DNA from: Brucella pseudogrignonensis
GTDB lineage: Bacteria > Pseudomonadota > Alphaproteobacteria > Rhizobiales > Rhizobiaceae
DNA: 64,000 nucleotides
Direction: 5' to 3'
NCBI RefSeq assembly: GCF_032190615.1
Contig: NZ_JAVLAT010000001.1
Location: 434,001 to 498,000 of the forward strand
The position numbers and the translations under genes are program-made. The first letter of the stretch is position 1; every line of letters begins with the position of its first letter. Under the pieces are notes generated by a model. The model was given only the letters and a program-made list of their open reading frames with translations. It ran no database searches and was not told where the DNA came from. This document shows positions 1-8,850 of this stretch, piece after piece.

Positions 1-878
1 CCGCGATCTTCATCTTCTGGCGAAACAAGTAAATTAATGCCGGGCTTCACAGTCTCCTTGGAAGACGTCATGACTTTCCAAAGCGAACCGTTCAGCAGTC
101 CCTTGGCCGGATCATTACGCAGGCACACAAGCTTATCGCCTGCCTGCGGATACTCAGCGCTAAAGCCTTTCAGCTCGCGCAATCGCTGGTTATAGCGCTT
201 GCGTGTGCGGTTCGTTCCCACAAGCACCTGATCGGCAGAAAGAACCAGATCCTGATTGACCTCAAACTTGGAAATAATCTTTGCCCGACCTTCATCGCAA
301 TAGCTGAGCTCGCGGCCTTCGCGGACATCCAGCGCCATACGAATAATCGGGTTGTCGCGTGCCTGACGATGAATTTCAGTCAGCAGATAATCAGGCTCAT
401 GTTCAGTAAAAAAGCCACCGCCCGAAATCGGCGGCAACTGCCCTGGATCACCCAGAACGAGAATAGGCGTGCCAAAGGTCATCAGATCGCGGCCAAGCTG
501 CTCATCGACCATCGAACATTCGTCCACAACGATGAGTGCTGCTTTGGCTACTGGGCTTTGACGGTTTAGCGAAAACGTCGGAGCAATCGATGTCTTGCCA
601 GTCGTTTCGTCTTCAACGGCTTCTTCACCACGCGGACGATAAATCAACGAATGCAGCGTGCGGGCATTGTTCGCGCCCTTGGAGCGCAGAACCTGCGCGG
701 CTTTACCGGTAAAGGCTGCAAACTGCACTTCACCATCCACATGCTCGGCAAAATAGCGCGCAAGTGTGGTTTTACCCGTTCCGGCATAACCAAACAGTCT
801 GAAGATAGGCGAGCGCCCTTCCTTCAGCCATTTCCCAACGGCTTTTAAAGCCTGATCCTGTTCTGGTGAAAACTGCAT
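1..878 (-). CDS. ATP-dependent RecD-like DNA helicase (N-terminal part, cut by window edge)
   Basis: About 292 codons are visible; the C-terminal part lies beyond position 1. The translation starts MQFSPEQDQALKAVGKW. It has a Walker A motif GYAGTGKTT near residue 32, a Walker B-like VVDECSMVDE near residue 107 and a GDPGQLPPI motif, which is the superfamily 1 RecD/TraA pattern. The product should be a single-subunit 5'-3' helicase of the RecD2-like type; no RecB or RecC partner is seen nearby. The ATG at 878 fits the expected N-terminus just ahead of the Q-motif region. The gene ends upstream of a dehydratase transcribed in the same direction, with a 48-bp gap. Confidence 0.85.
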   Translation of the reverse strand, partial: MQFSPEQDQALKAVGKWLKEGRSPIFRLFGYAGTGKTTLARYFAEHVDGEVQFAAFTGKAAQVLRSKGANNARTLHSLIYRPRGEEAVEDETTGKTSIAPTFSLNRQSPVAKAALIVVDECSMVDEQLGRDLMTFGTPILVLGDPGQLPPISGGGFFTEHEPDYLLTEIHRQARDNPIIRMALDVREGRELSYCDEGRAKIISKFEVNQDLVLSADQVLVGTNRTRKRYNQRLRELKGFSAEYPQAGDKLVCLRNDPAKGLLNGSLWKVMTSSKETVKPGINLLVSPEDEDR

Positions 879-926
879 CCCCTGTTCAGACAGGATTCGG
901 CACTTAAAAACAAGATCAAACCGTGA

Positions 927-1898
927 TCAAATAGCCTTACCGATCAGTGTTGCAAATCTCTCAAGATCAACATTGCCACCGCTGACAATCACGCCGATGC
1001 GTTTGCCTTTTAGTTCTGGCACCATCTGCAAAGCTCCCGCGAAGCCAAGGCAACCCGTCGGTTCAACCACCATCTTCATACGACTGGCAAAAAATTTCAT
1101 ACCTTGCACCAGTTCATCATCGCTGACAGCCAAAACATCACGGACAGTTTTCTGAATGACCGCAAAAGTCATTTCGCCGAGCGCCTGTGTCTGCGCGCCA
1201 TCGGCCAAAGTTTTTGGTACATTAATATGTACGATTTGGCCTGAGCGGAATGACTGCTGGCCATCATTGCCAGCTTCTGGTTCTACACCGTAAACATCGC
1301 ATGATGGCGCAAGCGCTTTCGCAGCCAAAGCTGATCCTGCCAGCAGACCACCACCGCCGAGGCAGACAAACAATGCATCCAATGGCCCAACTTCTTCGAT
1401 GAGTTCCTTGGTTGCGGTGCCCTGCCCCGCAATAATATCAGGATGATTGAATGGCGGAATGAGTGTTAGACCGCCCTCGTCCTCAAGCTTCTTAGAAAGC
1501 GCATCACGATCTTCGGTATAGCGATTATAAGTGACGACCTTTGCGCCGTAGCCGCGTGTAGCGTCGAGTTTTGCAGTCGGAGCGTCTTCTGGCATGATAA
1601 TCGTTGCACCGATACCAAGAAGCTTTGCCGAGAGGGCAATCGCCTGCGCATGATTGCCAGACGAAAACGCAAGCACGCCGCGCTTCTTCTGTTCATCCGT
1701 AAAGCGCGCCAAAGCATTGTAAGCGCCACGAAATTTGAACGCACCGATGCGCTGAAAGTTCTCGCATTTGAAAAATAACTGTGCACCTGTTTGGGCGTCA
1801 ATGGTCGAGGACGTGAAGACTGGCGTTCTATGCGCATGACCTTCAATCAATCTAGCCGCAGATACCACATCATCATAGGTCGGAAGCGGAAACATCAT
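927..1898 (-). CDS. PLP-dependent threonine/serine dehydratase family enzyme
   Basis: This 323-residue protein has the fold-type II PLP enzyme layout. The Schiff-base lysine is K55 in GAFKFRGA, SSGNHAQ follows at 79-85, and the phosphate-binding GGGGLLAG is at 181-188. There is no C-terminal ACT regulatory domain, so it resembles catabolic threonine dehydratases, serine racemase or hydroxyaspartate ammonia-lyases rather than biosynthetic IlvA. It probably deaminates L-threonine or L-serine, or a related beta-hydroxy amino acid. The exact substrate cannot be read from the sequence. It lies downstream of ilvIH on the same strand; 115 bp separate them, so co-transcription is possible. Start ATG ATG has AAGGTGA just upstream. 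Confidence 0.85.
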   Translation of the reverse strand: MMFPLPTYDDVVSAARLIEGHAHRTPVFTSSTIDAQTGAQLFFKCENFQRIGAFKFRGAYNALARFTDEQKKRGVLAFSSGNHAQAIALSAKLLGIGATIIMPEDAPTAKLDATRGYGAKVVTYNRYTEDRDALSKKLEDEGGLTLIPPFNHPDIIAGQGTATKELIEEVGPLDALFVCLGGGGLLAGSALAAKALAPSCDVYGVEPEAGNDGQQSFRSGQIVHINVPKTLADGAQTQALGEMTFAVIQKTVRDVLAVSDDELVQGMKFFASRMKMVVEPTGCLGFAGALQMVPELKGKRIGVIVSGGNVDLERFATLIGKAI

Positions 1899-2013
1899 TC
1901 ACCTTTTCAGTAATCAGCAGCTTTTTGGTGAGAAGAAGTTAGCCCAATAAAAAACCGGCACAATCAAAACATTGTGCCGGTTACAAAGGATTTTGTATCA
2001 ATACGGAATAAGC

Positions 2014-2586
2014 TTAGAGGCCTTGCGGGCCGCGGTTCATTGCAGCCACACCAGTGCGGCAAATCTCCACAAGACCAAGTGGCTTCATGAGCGAAATGAA
2101 CTGATCAATCTTGGCTGTCTTGCCGGTAATCTCGACGATGAAATGCTCGGTCGTTGCATCAACAATCTTTGCATTGAAAGCATCGGTCAGACGCAGAGTT
2201 TCGGCGCGCGCCTCGCCCTTGCCTGCAACCTTGATCAGCGCCAGTTCGCGCTCAATCGGACGCTCATGGCCAAGTTCAACAGCGCGATAGGTCATGTCAA
2301 CCACGCGATGTACCGGAACAATACGCTCCAGCTGATGGCGAATCTGATCAAGCACATTAGGCGTGCCGCGCGTTACAATCGTAATGCGCGACAAATGCTG
2401 CTCATGCTCGGTTTCAGAAACCGTCAGGCTCTCAATATTGTAGCCACGACCTGAAAACAGGCCAATGACGCGTGCTAGAACGCCCGGTTCGTTATCAACG
2501 AGAACCGAAAGCGTATGCGTTTCTGGTGTCTGGGTATCCGCTGCAATGAAATATGCCGAGCCGGATGCTAGATTTTGTGCGTTCAT
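2014..2586 (-). CDS. ilvH: Acetolactate synthase small (regulatory) subunit
   Basis: The 190-residue protein begins with an ACT domain (about residues 20-95, with SVLVDNEPGVLARVIGLFS and a following GYNIESLTV segment) and continues into the conserved C-terminal small-subunit domain. It binds and activates the catalytic large subunit and gives valine feedback control of the first common step in valine, leucine and isoleucine synthesis. It starts 15 bp downstream of the large-subunit gene, so the two form an operon. A GGAG lies about 8 bases ahead of the ATG. Length matches the IlvH/IlvN family. Confidence 0.95.
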   Translation of the reverse strand: MNAQNLASGSAYFIAADTQTPETHTLSVLVDNEPGVLARVIGLFSGRGYNIESLTVSETEHEQHLSRITIVTRGTPNVLDQIRHQLERIVPVHRVVDMTYRAVELGHERPIERELALIKVAGKGEARAETLRLTDAFNAKIVDATTEHFIVEITGKTAKIDQFISLMKPLGLVEICRTGVAAMNRGPQGL

Positions 2587-2601
2587 GTTCTTTACTCCGG
2601 A

Positions 2602-4407
2602 TCAGACTAGGGAACGGCCCTTGGCGTCAATAGCATTGGCAACAGCTTCGTCAGTCGCTTCATCTGGCAACAGCATTTCATTATGCGCTTTGCCGGACGG
2701 GATCATCGGGAAACAGTTGGCGAGATTGGCAACACGGCAATCGAAGATGACCGGCTTTTTGATTTCAATCATTTCCATGATCGCATCATCAAGCATAGCT
2801 GGCTTGTCACAACGAATGCCATGCGCACCGTAAGCTTCTGCAAGCTTCACGAAATCAGGCATTGCTTCGGTATAAGAATGCGACAGGCGATTGCCATGCA
2901 GCAACTGCTGCCACTGACGAACCATACCCATATACTGATTGTTCAGAATGAAAATCTTGATTGGCGCATTGTACTGTATGGCTGCCGACATCTCCTGAAT
3001 ACACATCTGGATCGACGCGTCACCTGCAATATCGATTACCAGTGCATCTGGATGCGCAATTTGAACACCAAGGGCCGCAGGCAGACCATAGCCCATGGTG
3101 CCAAGACCGCCCGATGTCATCCAGCGATTTGGCGCTTCAAAATCCATAAATTGCGCTGCCCACATCTGATGTTGGCCAACTTCGGTCGTGATATAGGTAT
3201 CACGGTCTTTCGTCAGTTCGTTTAAACGCTGCAATGCATATTGCGGCATGATGACATCTTTGTTTGGCGTATAAGCCAATGACTTACGCGCACGCCAGCG
3301 GTCGATCTGATCCCACCATGCGCCAATTGCGTTTGCATCGGGCTTTTTAGAGGACGCACGGAACTGACGAACGATATCTTCCAGAACATGGGCTACATCA
3401 CCAATGATCGGAACATCAACGCGGACATTCTTGTTGATCGAGGATGGATCAATGTCGATGTGAATCTTGCGCGAATGCGGAGCAAACGCGTTGAGGCGAC
3501 CGGTGATGCGATCGTCAAAACGTGCACCAACACACAGCATGACATCGCAATCATGCATAGTCATATTGGCTTCGTATGTCCCGTGCATGCCCAGCATACC
3601 AAGCCAGTTCTTACCCGATGCAGGATAGGCACCCAGGCCCATCAGTGTTGATGTGATCGGAAAGTTGCTAATCTCAACCAGTTCACGCAGCAATTTCGTG
3701 GCTGCAGGACCAGAATTGATAACCCCACCACCTGAATAGATAATCGGCTTCTTCGCAGTCAGCAGCATTTCAACCGCCTGTGCTATAGCATTCTTGTCGC
3801 CTTCAATCGTTGGGCGATAACTGGTACGCGGCGATGTCTGCGGTGGCGTATAAATGCCGGTCGCAAACTGAATATCCTTTGGAATATCAACCAGAACCGG
3901 ACCCGGACGACCCGTTGAAGCAATATGGAACGCTTCGTGCAGAATGCGAGACAGATCATTTACATCACGAACCAGCCAGTTGTGCTTGGTGCAAGGGCGC
4001 GTAATGCCAACGGTATCAGCTTCCTGAAAACCGTCTGAACCAATCAGCGATGTTGGAACCTGACCGGAAATGCAAACCAGAGGGATCGAGTCCATCAAGG
4101 CGTCCTGCAAAGGCGTAACCGCATTGGTGGCACCCGGACCAGACGTAACCAACATAACGCCAACCTTGCCGGTTGCACGGGCATAGCCTTCAGCAGCATG
4201 GCCAGCGCCCTGCTCATGGCGAACAAGAATATGTTCAACCTTATCCTGCTGGAAAAGTTCGTCGTAGATCGGCAGCACGGCACCGCCCGGATAGCCGAAA
4301 AGATGCTCCACGCCATGATCGATCATAGCCTGAACCACCATTTCCGCGCCGGTCATTTCGCGTTGCCCTGCGGAGATCGTCGCCGCCTCGCTTTTTGCTG
4401 CCGTCAT
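2602..4407 (-). CDS. ilvI: Acetolactate synthase large (catalytic) subunit
   Basis: This ThDP-dependent enzyme condenses two pyruvates, or pyruvate with 2-oxobutyrate, into acetohydroxy acids. It has the three expected domains. The catalytic glutamate is in RHEQGAGH (E65). A central FAD/dehydrogenase-like domain follows, then the ThDP-binding stretch starting GDASIQM and ending in LNNQYMGM. I chose the ATG at 4407 (601 residues), 9 bases behind GGGAA, over the in-frame GTG at 4416. Upstream lies a leader peptide and terminator typical of branched-chain amino acid attenuation. ilvH follows directly. The symbol could equally be written ilvB. Confidence 0.95.
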   Translation of the reverse strand: MTAAKSEAATISAGQREMTGAEMVVQAMIDHGVEHLFGYPGGAVLPIYDELFQQDKVEHILVRHEQGAGHAAEGYARATGKVGVMLVTSGPGATNAVTPLQDALMDSIPLVCISGQVPTSLIGSDGFQEADTVGITRPCTKHNWLVRDVNDLSRILHEAFHIASTGRPGPVLVDIPKDIQFATGIYTPPQTSPRTSYRPTIEGDKNAIAQAVEMLLTAKKPIIYSGGGVINSGPAATKLLRELVEISNFPITSTLMGLGAYPASGKNWLGMLGMHGTYEANMTMHDCDVMLCVGARFDDRITGRLNAFAPHSRKIHIDIDPSSINKNVRVDVPIIGDVAHVLEDIVRQFRASSKKPDANAIGAWWDQIDRWRARKSLAYTPNKDVIMPQYALQRLNELTKDRDTYITTEVGQHQMWAAQFMDFEAPNRWMTSGGLGTMGYGLPAALGVQIAHPDALVIDIAGDASIQMCIQEMSAAIQYNAPIKIFILNNQYMGMVRQWQQLLHGNRLSHSYTEAMPDFVKLAEAYGAHGIRCDKPAMLDDAIMEMIEIKKPVIFDCRVANLANCFPMIPSGKAHNEMLLPDEATDEAVANAIDAKGRSLV

Positions 4408-4461
4408 CGTCGTCACTTCCCGTCTGCTTTACATATTCAATTTCGTTGATGTTCAGATAAC

Positions 4462-4483
4462 AAAAAAGGCCCCCGAGGGAGCC
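4462..4483 (-). terminator. Attenuator terminator of the ilvIH leader
   Basis: In transcript sense a GC-rich hairpin (arms GGCTCC and GGGGCC region, positions 4483-4468) is followed directly by six T residues (4467-4462). It lies between the leader-peptide stop codon and the ilvI start, which is the position expected for a transcription attenuator rather than for an end-of-operon terminator. Confidence 0.85.
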
Positions 4484-4540
4484 TGTCTTTCGCGCATGGG
4501 AGCTTTCGCCGGATGGTTACACCATCCTGCCCATGCGCGT
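4484..4540 (-). promoter_or_regulatory. Attenuator pause and anti-terminator fold of the ilvIH leader
   Basis: In transcript sense, CGCGCATGGG inside the leader reading frame (4538-4529) is exactly complementary to CCCATGCGCG (4501-4492). They enclose a smaller perfect hairpin, GGATGGT/ACCATCC, that covers the leader stop codon. A ribosome stalled on the Leu-Ile-Leu-Val-Val codons would change which arms can pair before the terminator forms. The pairing is seen directly; the switching is inferred from classical attenuators. Confidence 0.7.
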
Positions 4541-4573
4541 ACGTACCACAAGAATAAGAGCTGTTCTGTTCAT
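4517..4573 (-). CDS. ilv leader peptide (18 aa, branched-chain attenuator)
   Basis: The short frame reads MNRTALILVVRTRMGRMV, then TAA. Five of its 18 residues form an uninterrupted Leu-Ile-Leu-Val-Val block and another Leu precedes or Val closes it, so translation speed would report on charged tRNAs for all three branched-chain amino acids. It lies about 110 bp ahead of ilvI. Overlapping RNA stems and an intrinsic terminator follow. This is the arrangement of classical ribosome-mediated attenuation. The peptide itself needs no function. Confidence 0.82.
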   Translation of the reverse strand: MNRTALILVVRTRMGRMV

Positions 4574-4666
4574 GGCGGCGAGACTAATCAGCGAAAATCG
4601 CGCCGTCAACGCGAAAATGCATAAAACGTGATATTTTCTTATATAAAAAGAGCAACTTCGATAAGA

Positions 4667-5578
4667 TTATTGCCTTAGCAGCGCATCTTGCCCCGAAATA
4701 TAGCGTTTCCAGCTATCATCGAGCTGATTTCTGAACCATGTTGATTGTCGTTTGGCATATTGGCGCGTGGCAATAACCGAAAGCTCGATGGCTTCTTCAC
4801 GCGTCATCTCACCGGAAAAAAATGCAGAAATCTCGCGTACGCCAATCGCTTTTAAAGCCGGCAATGCCGGATCAAGGTCCAGCGCTATTAATGCACGCAC
4901 CTCTTCAAGTGCACCATGATCCCACATCAGATTGAAGCGTTGTGCAATCCGCTCGCCCAACCATTGACGATCTGGCAACAAAATAATCTTGTTCGCGCTC
5001 GCATCGTCGACCAGTGCCGTTCCTGTATTTTTCTGCCAGTGCAGCAACGACTTTCCAGTTGCTTCAAACACTTCCAGTGCACGCACAATACGCTGACTGT
5101 CGGTCGGCCGTAACGTGATAGCAATTTCCGGATCTCGCTCCGCGAGCATGATATGAAGAGCTTCCGCGCCCTCCTCACTCATTTTGTTGCGCCAGTACTC
5201 ACGCACATCGACAGGCACTTCAGGCATCTGCGAAAGCCCGCCAAGCAAAGCACGGAAATAAAGCCCCGTTCCGCCAACAAAGATGGGGACGCGACCTTTG
5301 AGTTCACTGCGCGAGAGCAGCGCCTCCACATCAGCAAACCATTTGCCGGTTGAATAGGAAACAGATGGCGCAACATGCCCATAAAGATAATGTTCAGCTT
5401 CACGCAACTCATCGGGCTGCGGACGTGCACTCAAAAGATCAAGCACATCATAAACCTGCATGGAATCGGTGTTTACAATGAAGCCGCCGGTCTTCTTTGC
5501 CAGATGAAGGGCAAGAGCCGACTTGCCGCTGGCCGTTGGGCCAGCTATCAGGATTGCATCCTTCGCCGCTTCACTCAT
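4667..5578 (-). CDS. miaA: tRNA dimethylallyltransferase
   Basis: MiaA transfers a dimethylallyl group to N6 of adenosine 37 in tRNAs that read UNN codons. The 303-residue protein opens with the P-loop GPTASGKS (13-20), followed by the conserved NTDSMQVYD and [10 protein letters not shown] motifs and a C-terminal [14 protein letters not shown] motif. Length matches the family. It is divergent from serB: the two starts are only 17 bp apart, so their promoters must overlap each other's coding region. Confidence 0.96.
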   Translation of the reverse strand: MSEAAKDAILIAGPTASGKSALALHLAKKTGGFIVNTDSMQVYDVLDLLSARPQPDELREAEHYLYGHVAPSVSYSTGKWFADVEALLSRSELKGRVPIFVGGTGLYFRALLGGLSQMPEVPVDVREYWRNKMSEEGAEALHIMLAERDPEIAITLRPTDSQRIVRALEVFEATGKSLLHWQKNTGTALVDDASANKIILLPDRQWLGERIAQRFNLMWDHGALEEVRALIALDLDPALPALKAIGVREISAFFSGEMTREEAIELSVIATRQYAKRQSTWFRNQLDDSWKRYISGQDALLRQ

Positions 5579-5595
5579 CGCAGGAAATGCTCCTC

Positions 5596-6495
5596 ATGTC
5601 CCGATCCGCTTCTCTTATTGCTACACTGATTGCCAATCCAGCCAAAGCACAGCTTATTCCTTCGCTGGGGATTAAAGCCTCGGCGGCAGTGAATGCAACC
5701 GGACTTTACTGGCTGGCCGATGGCATTGCTTGCGATATACCACTTCCATCAACCATCACCTCAGACGAGGCTGAGCAAGCTCTGCGAGCCGCTCTTGATG
5801 GTGCACCAATTGATGTCGTGGTGCAGGAACAGGACAGCCGACGCAAGAAAATTCTGATTGCCGACATGGATTCCACCATGATCCAGCAAGAATGCATTGA
5901 TGAACTGGCTGAAGAAGCTGGTCTGCGTGAACATGTTGCCGCAATTACCGCCCGCGCTATGAACGGCGAAATCGAGTTCGAACCAGCTCTACGCAAACGC
6001 GTGGCACTTCTCAAAGGCCTGCCGCTTTCGGTTATCGACAAAGTTATCTCGACCCGCATTTCGCTTATGCCAGGCGGTGTCGAACTGGTACGCACCATGC
6101 GCAAGCATGGCGCCTATACAGCACTCGTATCCGGCGGTTTCACATCATTTACAAAGCGCGTTGCAGAAATGATTGGCTTCAATGAAGATCGCGCCAACAC
6201 GCTCCTTCATGACGGCAAGCATCTAAGCGGCACCGTTTCCGATCCGATCTTGGGCCGCGAGGCTAAGGTCGAAAAGCTGGTCGAGATAGCAGAGCGTCTT
6301 GGTCTCACACCACAAGATGCAATCGCTGTGGGTGACGGCGCCAACGATCTTGGCATGATCCAGCTTGCAGGAACGGGCGTTGCCCTTCATGCAAAACCAG
6401 CCGTCGCAGCGCAGGCCAAAGTGCGCATCGACCATGGCGATCTCACTGCTCTTCTTTATATTCAAGGTTATCGTAAATCGGATTTCGTGGAATGA
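5596..6495 (+). CDS. serB: Phosphoserine phosphatase
   Basis: A HAD-superfamily phosphatase that makes L-serine in the last step of the phosphorylated pathway. The nucleophile motif is DMDSTMIQQE (D90, D92), the serine motif SGGFTSF, and the final metal-binding motif GDGANDLGMI. An N-terminal ACT-like region of about 80 residues precedes the catalytic domain, as usual for proteobacterial SerB. I chose the ATG at 5596 (299 residues), because AGGAA at 5582-5586 sits 9 bases ahead. Longer in-frame starts would run into miaA. Confidence 0.95.
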   Translation: MSRSASLIATLIANPAKAQLIPSLGIKASAAVNATGLYWLADGIACDIPLPSTITSDEAEQALRAALDGAPIDVVVQEQDSRRKKILIADMDSTMIQQECIDELAEEAGLREHVAAITARAMNGEIEFEPALRKRVALLKGLPLSVIDKVISTRISLMPGGVELVRTMRKHGAYTALVSGGFTSFTKRVAEMIGFNEDRANTLLHDGKHLSGTVSDPILGREAKVEKLVEIAERLGLTPQDAIAVGDGANDLGMIQLAGTGVALHAKPAVAAQAKVRIDHGDLTALLYIQGYRKSDFVE

Positions 6496-6698
6496 GGGTT
6501 ATCTAGATATCGTCAGGTGCCGGTTCGCTCCGATAGTCCGAACAGCAAACGGAAACCCGGCTCAACCACATTGTAAAGTTCGCAGAGATTTAGACGCGCC
6601 CTATTGTGAAAACAGCGATCAAACAAAAATGAACTACCCCATCACAAAAATTGTGCTAACGACCTGCGAGAAGATAGCAACACGGAAATGTTCAGAAA

Positions 6699-6854
6699 AT
6701 GGAATGGTTCCCTATAGTCGCCGGTACGTTCAAGCTCGTTGTTTTGGGTATCGCAATGTTTTTTGCCATTAAGTGGCACTATGACAAAGACAAAGAGGCG
6801 AAGGCGTTGAAAAAGGCGGCAGAGGAAAACAATACAGCAGTCAATCTGCAATAA
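6699..6854 (+). CDS. Small single-pass membrane protein (51 aa), unknown function
   Basis: The frame encodes MEWFPIVAGTFKLVVLGI, continues through a second hydrophobic run to about residue 25, and then turns into a highly charged tail rich in Lys, Glu and Ala. One transmembrane helix with a cytoplasmic amphipathic tail is the simplest reading. It lies 203 bp after serB on the same strand and is followed directly by a strong terminator, which supports it as a real gene. I do not recognise a family. Confidence 0.6.
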   Translation: MEWFPIVAGTFKLVVLGIAMFFAIKWHYDKDKEAKALKKAAEENNTAVNLQ

Positions 6855-6887
6855 GCTTCTGCTCCAAAACGCAAAGGCATTCATTTT

Positions 6888-6919
6888 AAAAGGCGTCGCA
6901 GGCATTGCGACGCCTTTTT
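6888..6919. terminator. Bidirectional intrinsic terminator
   Basis: Arms GGCGTCGCA (6892-6900) and TGCGACGCC (6906-6914) are perfectly complementary with a 5-base loop. T5 follows on the plus strand and T4 on the minus strand. It separates the convergent 51-residue protein gene and degP. Confidence 0.92.
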
Positions 6920-6936
6920 GTTAAGAAAAATGGCTT

Positions 6937-8532
6937 TTAGTCGATACGCACTGTCACGAAACGTAGTTCTCCAGAGCGCGACGCAAGCATCAAAAGCGCG
7001 TTTTTCCGACCTTCGCGGCGCAGCGCATCAATTCGCTTTTTCACATCAACCGGTGACTTCACAGTGACCTGTCCGATATCGACAATCACATCACCCATTT
7101 CGATACGCTTTTCTCCGGCAGCAGAACCGGGCACAACATAAAGAACTGCAACGCCCTCGACATCTTCTGCAATACCGAATTCGCCGCGCACATCTTCATT
7201 GAGTTCCGATAGCTTCATGCCCAGCACCGTTGCGGCGGCCTGCTCTTTCTGCTCTTTTTTCTTGGCATCGGGCTTTGGGGCATCCGAAAGTTCCTGTCCT
7301 TCCTCACCTTCTTCCATATCTGGCGGAGGAGCCTGATCTTCGACTGCCTCATCTGTGCTTTTATCGTCTTCGATCAAACGGCCGAGCTTCACCCTGACGG
7401 ACTGCTCCTTGCCATCGCGAACGACAACAATCTCAACCTCATCGCCCACAGCGCTTTCGGCCACAAGACGCGGCAAATCACGGGCACGTTCGACAGGTTT
7501 ACCGTCATAGCGGATAACAACATCGCCCGCCTTGATCGCCTTATTATCTACGCCCGAGTTCTCTATGAGACCGGCGATAAGCGCGCCCTTAGCATCTTTC
7601 AGGCCAAGACTCTGCGCGATATCATCGGTTACAGGCTGAATACGAACACCAAGCCAGCCACGACGCACTTCACCAAATTCTTTGAGCTGATCAATAACGC
7701 CGACGGCCATTTCTGCGGGGATCGCAAAACCAATACCAATCGAGCCACCAGACGGTGAATAGATCGCTGTATTGATGCCGATCACCTTCCCATCCATGTC
7801 GAACAGCGGACCGCCAGAATTACCGCGATTAATCGCAGCATCGGTCTGAATGAAATCGTCATAAGGGCCAGACTGAATATCGCGCTTACGTGCGGAAATA
7901 ATACCCGCAGTCACCGTACCGCCGAGACCAAACGGATTGCCGATTGCCAGCACCCAGTCACCAATACGCGCCTTATCGGAATTGCCGAACTCAACGGCAT
8001 TGAGCTTATGCTTGGTCGGATCAACCTTCAGCACGGCAAGATCTGTCTTGGTGTCCTTACCGACAAGCTCCGCTTTGAGCTTGGAACCATCGACAAAATT
8101 GACTTCGATCTCATCGGCATCAGCAATGACGTGGTTATTGGTGACGATAAAGCCCTTTTCGGCATCAATCACAAAACCAGAACCGAGCGACTGCACCTTT
8201 CGCGAATCGCCTTTCTTATTGCCATCTTTTTCATTGAAGAAATCGTTGAAGAATTCCTGAAACGGCGAACCTTCCGGCACTTGTGGCATCGGCACGCCGC
8301 TGTCTTCTTCGCCGTCTTCTTTAACCGTCTGCGACGTTGAAATATTCACGACTGCATCAAGCAAACCTTCAGCCAAATCGGCAACGGACCCCGGTCCCTG
8401 CCTGATCGGCGCTGTTTGCTGAGCGAAAGAGGGAGATATGCCAATTGCAACTGTCCCTGTAAAACTCATCGCTCCAAGAGCGACGGTTGCTAAAAGGGTG
8501 CGGCCAAATCCCGCCTTGGATGCAATTGCCAT
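6937..8532 (-). CDS. degP: Periplasmic DegP/HtrA-family serine endoprotease
   Basis: A Do-type periplasmic protease and chaperone that degrades misfolded envelope proteins. The start at 8532 gives 531 residues with GGAGC five bases upstream; the in-frame ATG at 8559 has no better signal. Residues 1-40 are a signal peptide ending near SFAQQ. The trypsin-like domain carries His in NNHVI, Asp in TDLAVLKV and Ser in GNSGGPLF. Two PDZ domains follow, separated by an acidic Asp/Glu/Pro/Lys-rich linker (about residues 390-430). It is the last gene behind hflK, hflC and DUF2065, so membrane proteolysis control and periplasmic proteolysis are grouped. Confidence 0.93.
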   Translation of the reverse strand: MAIASKAGFGRTLLATVALGAMSFTGTVAIGISPSFAQQTAPIRQGPGSVADLAEGLLDAVVNISTSQTVKEDGEEDSGVPMPQVPEGSPFQEFFNDFFNEKDGNKKGDSRKVQSLGSGFVIDAEKGFIVTNNHVIADADEIEVNFVDGSKLKAELVGKDTKTDLAVLKVDPTKHKLNAVEFGNSDKARIGDWVLAIGNPFGLGGTVTAGIISARKRDIQSGPYDDFIQTDAAINRGNSGGPLFDMDGKVIGINTAIYSPSGGSIGIGFAIPAEMAVGVIDQLKEFGEVRRGWLGVRIQPVTDDIAQSLGLKDAKGALIAGLIENSGVDNKAIKAGDVVIRYDGKPVERARDLPRLVAESAVGDEVEIVVVRDGKEQSVRVKLGRLIEDDKSTDEAVEDQAPPPDMEEGEEGQELSDAPKPDAKKKEQKEQAAATVLGMKLSELNEDVRGEFGIAEDVEGVAVLYVVPGSAAGEKRIEMGDVIVDIGQVTVKSPVDVKKRIDALRREGRKNALLMLASRSGELRFVTVRID

Positions 8533-8649
8533 GAAGCTCCGCTCCGTTTTTGTCTGCATGAAACAGCGAAAAGATTAGATCGCTGCAAAATACGGCCTGT
8601 TTACGGCCCCGCATAGAGTGGAGAGCAGAAATATAATGAATGAGTGGGC

Positions 8650-8835
8650 TTATCCCCTGACAAGCCAGACAATAAACACGCCAATCGCTAGTGCACACAG
8701 CCCGGCGATACGCAATATGCTTTCAGGCGCATGAGATGCGTCTCGCGCCAGCTTTTTGGCAATCAAAGGAAAGCCGCCGTAGAGCAGCCCCTCGAATACG
8801 AAGAGAAGTCCTACGGCGGCTAGAAAATCGCTCAT
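8650..8835 (-). CDS. DUF2065 family small membrane protein
   Basis: This 61-residue protein has two hydrophobic helices (about residues 5-25 and 40-58) joined by a short basic loop, KKLARD. It matches the DUF2065 family, usually found right behind hflC, as here with a 15-bp gap. It is probably an inner-membrane accessory of the HflKC complex, but its function is not established. Confidence 0.85.
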   Translation of the reverse strand: MSDFLAAVGLLFVFEGLLYGGFPLIAKKLARDASHAPESILRIAGLCALAIGVFIVWLVRG

Positions 8836-8850
8836 ATGCGATAATCTCTC

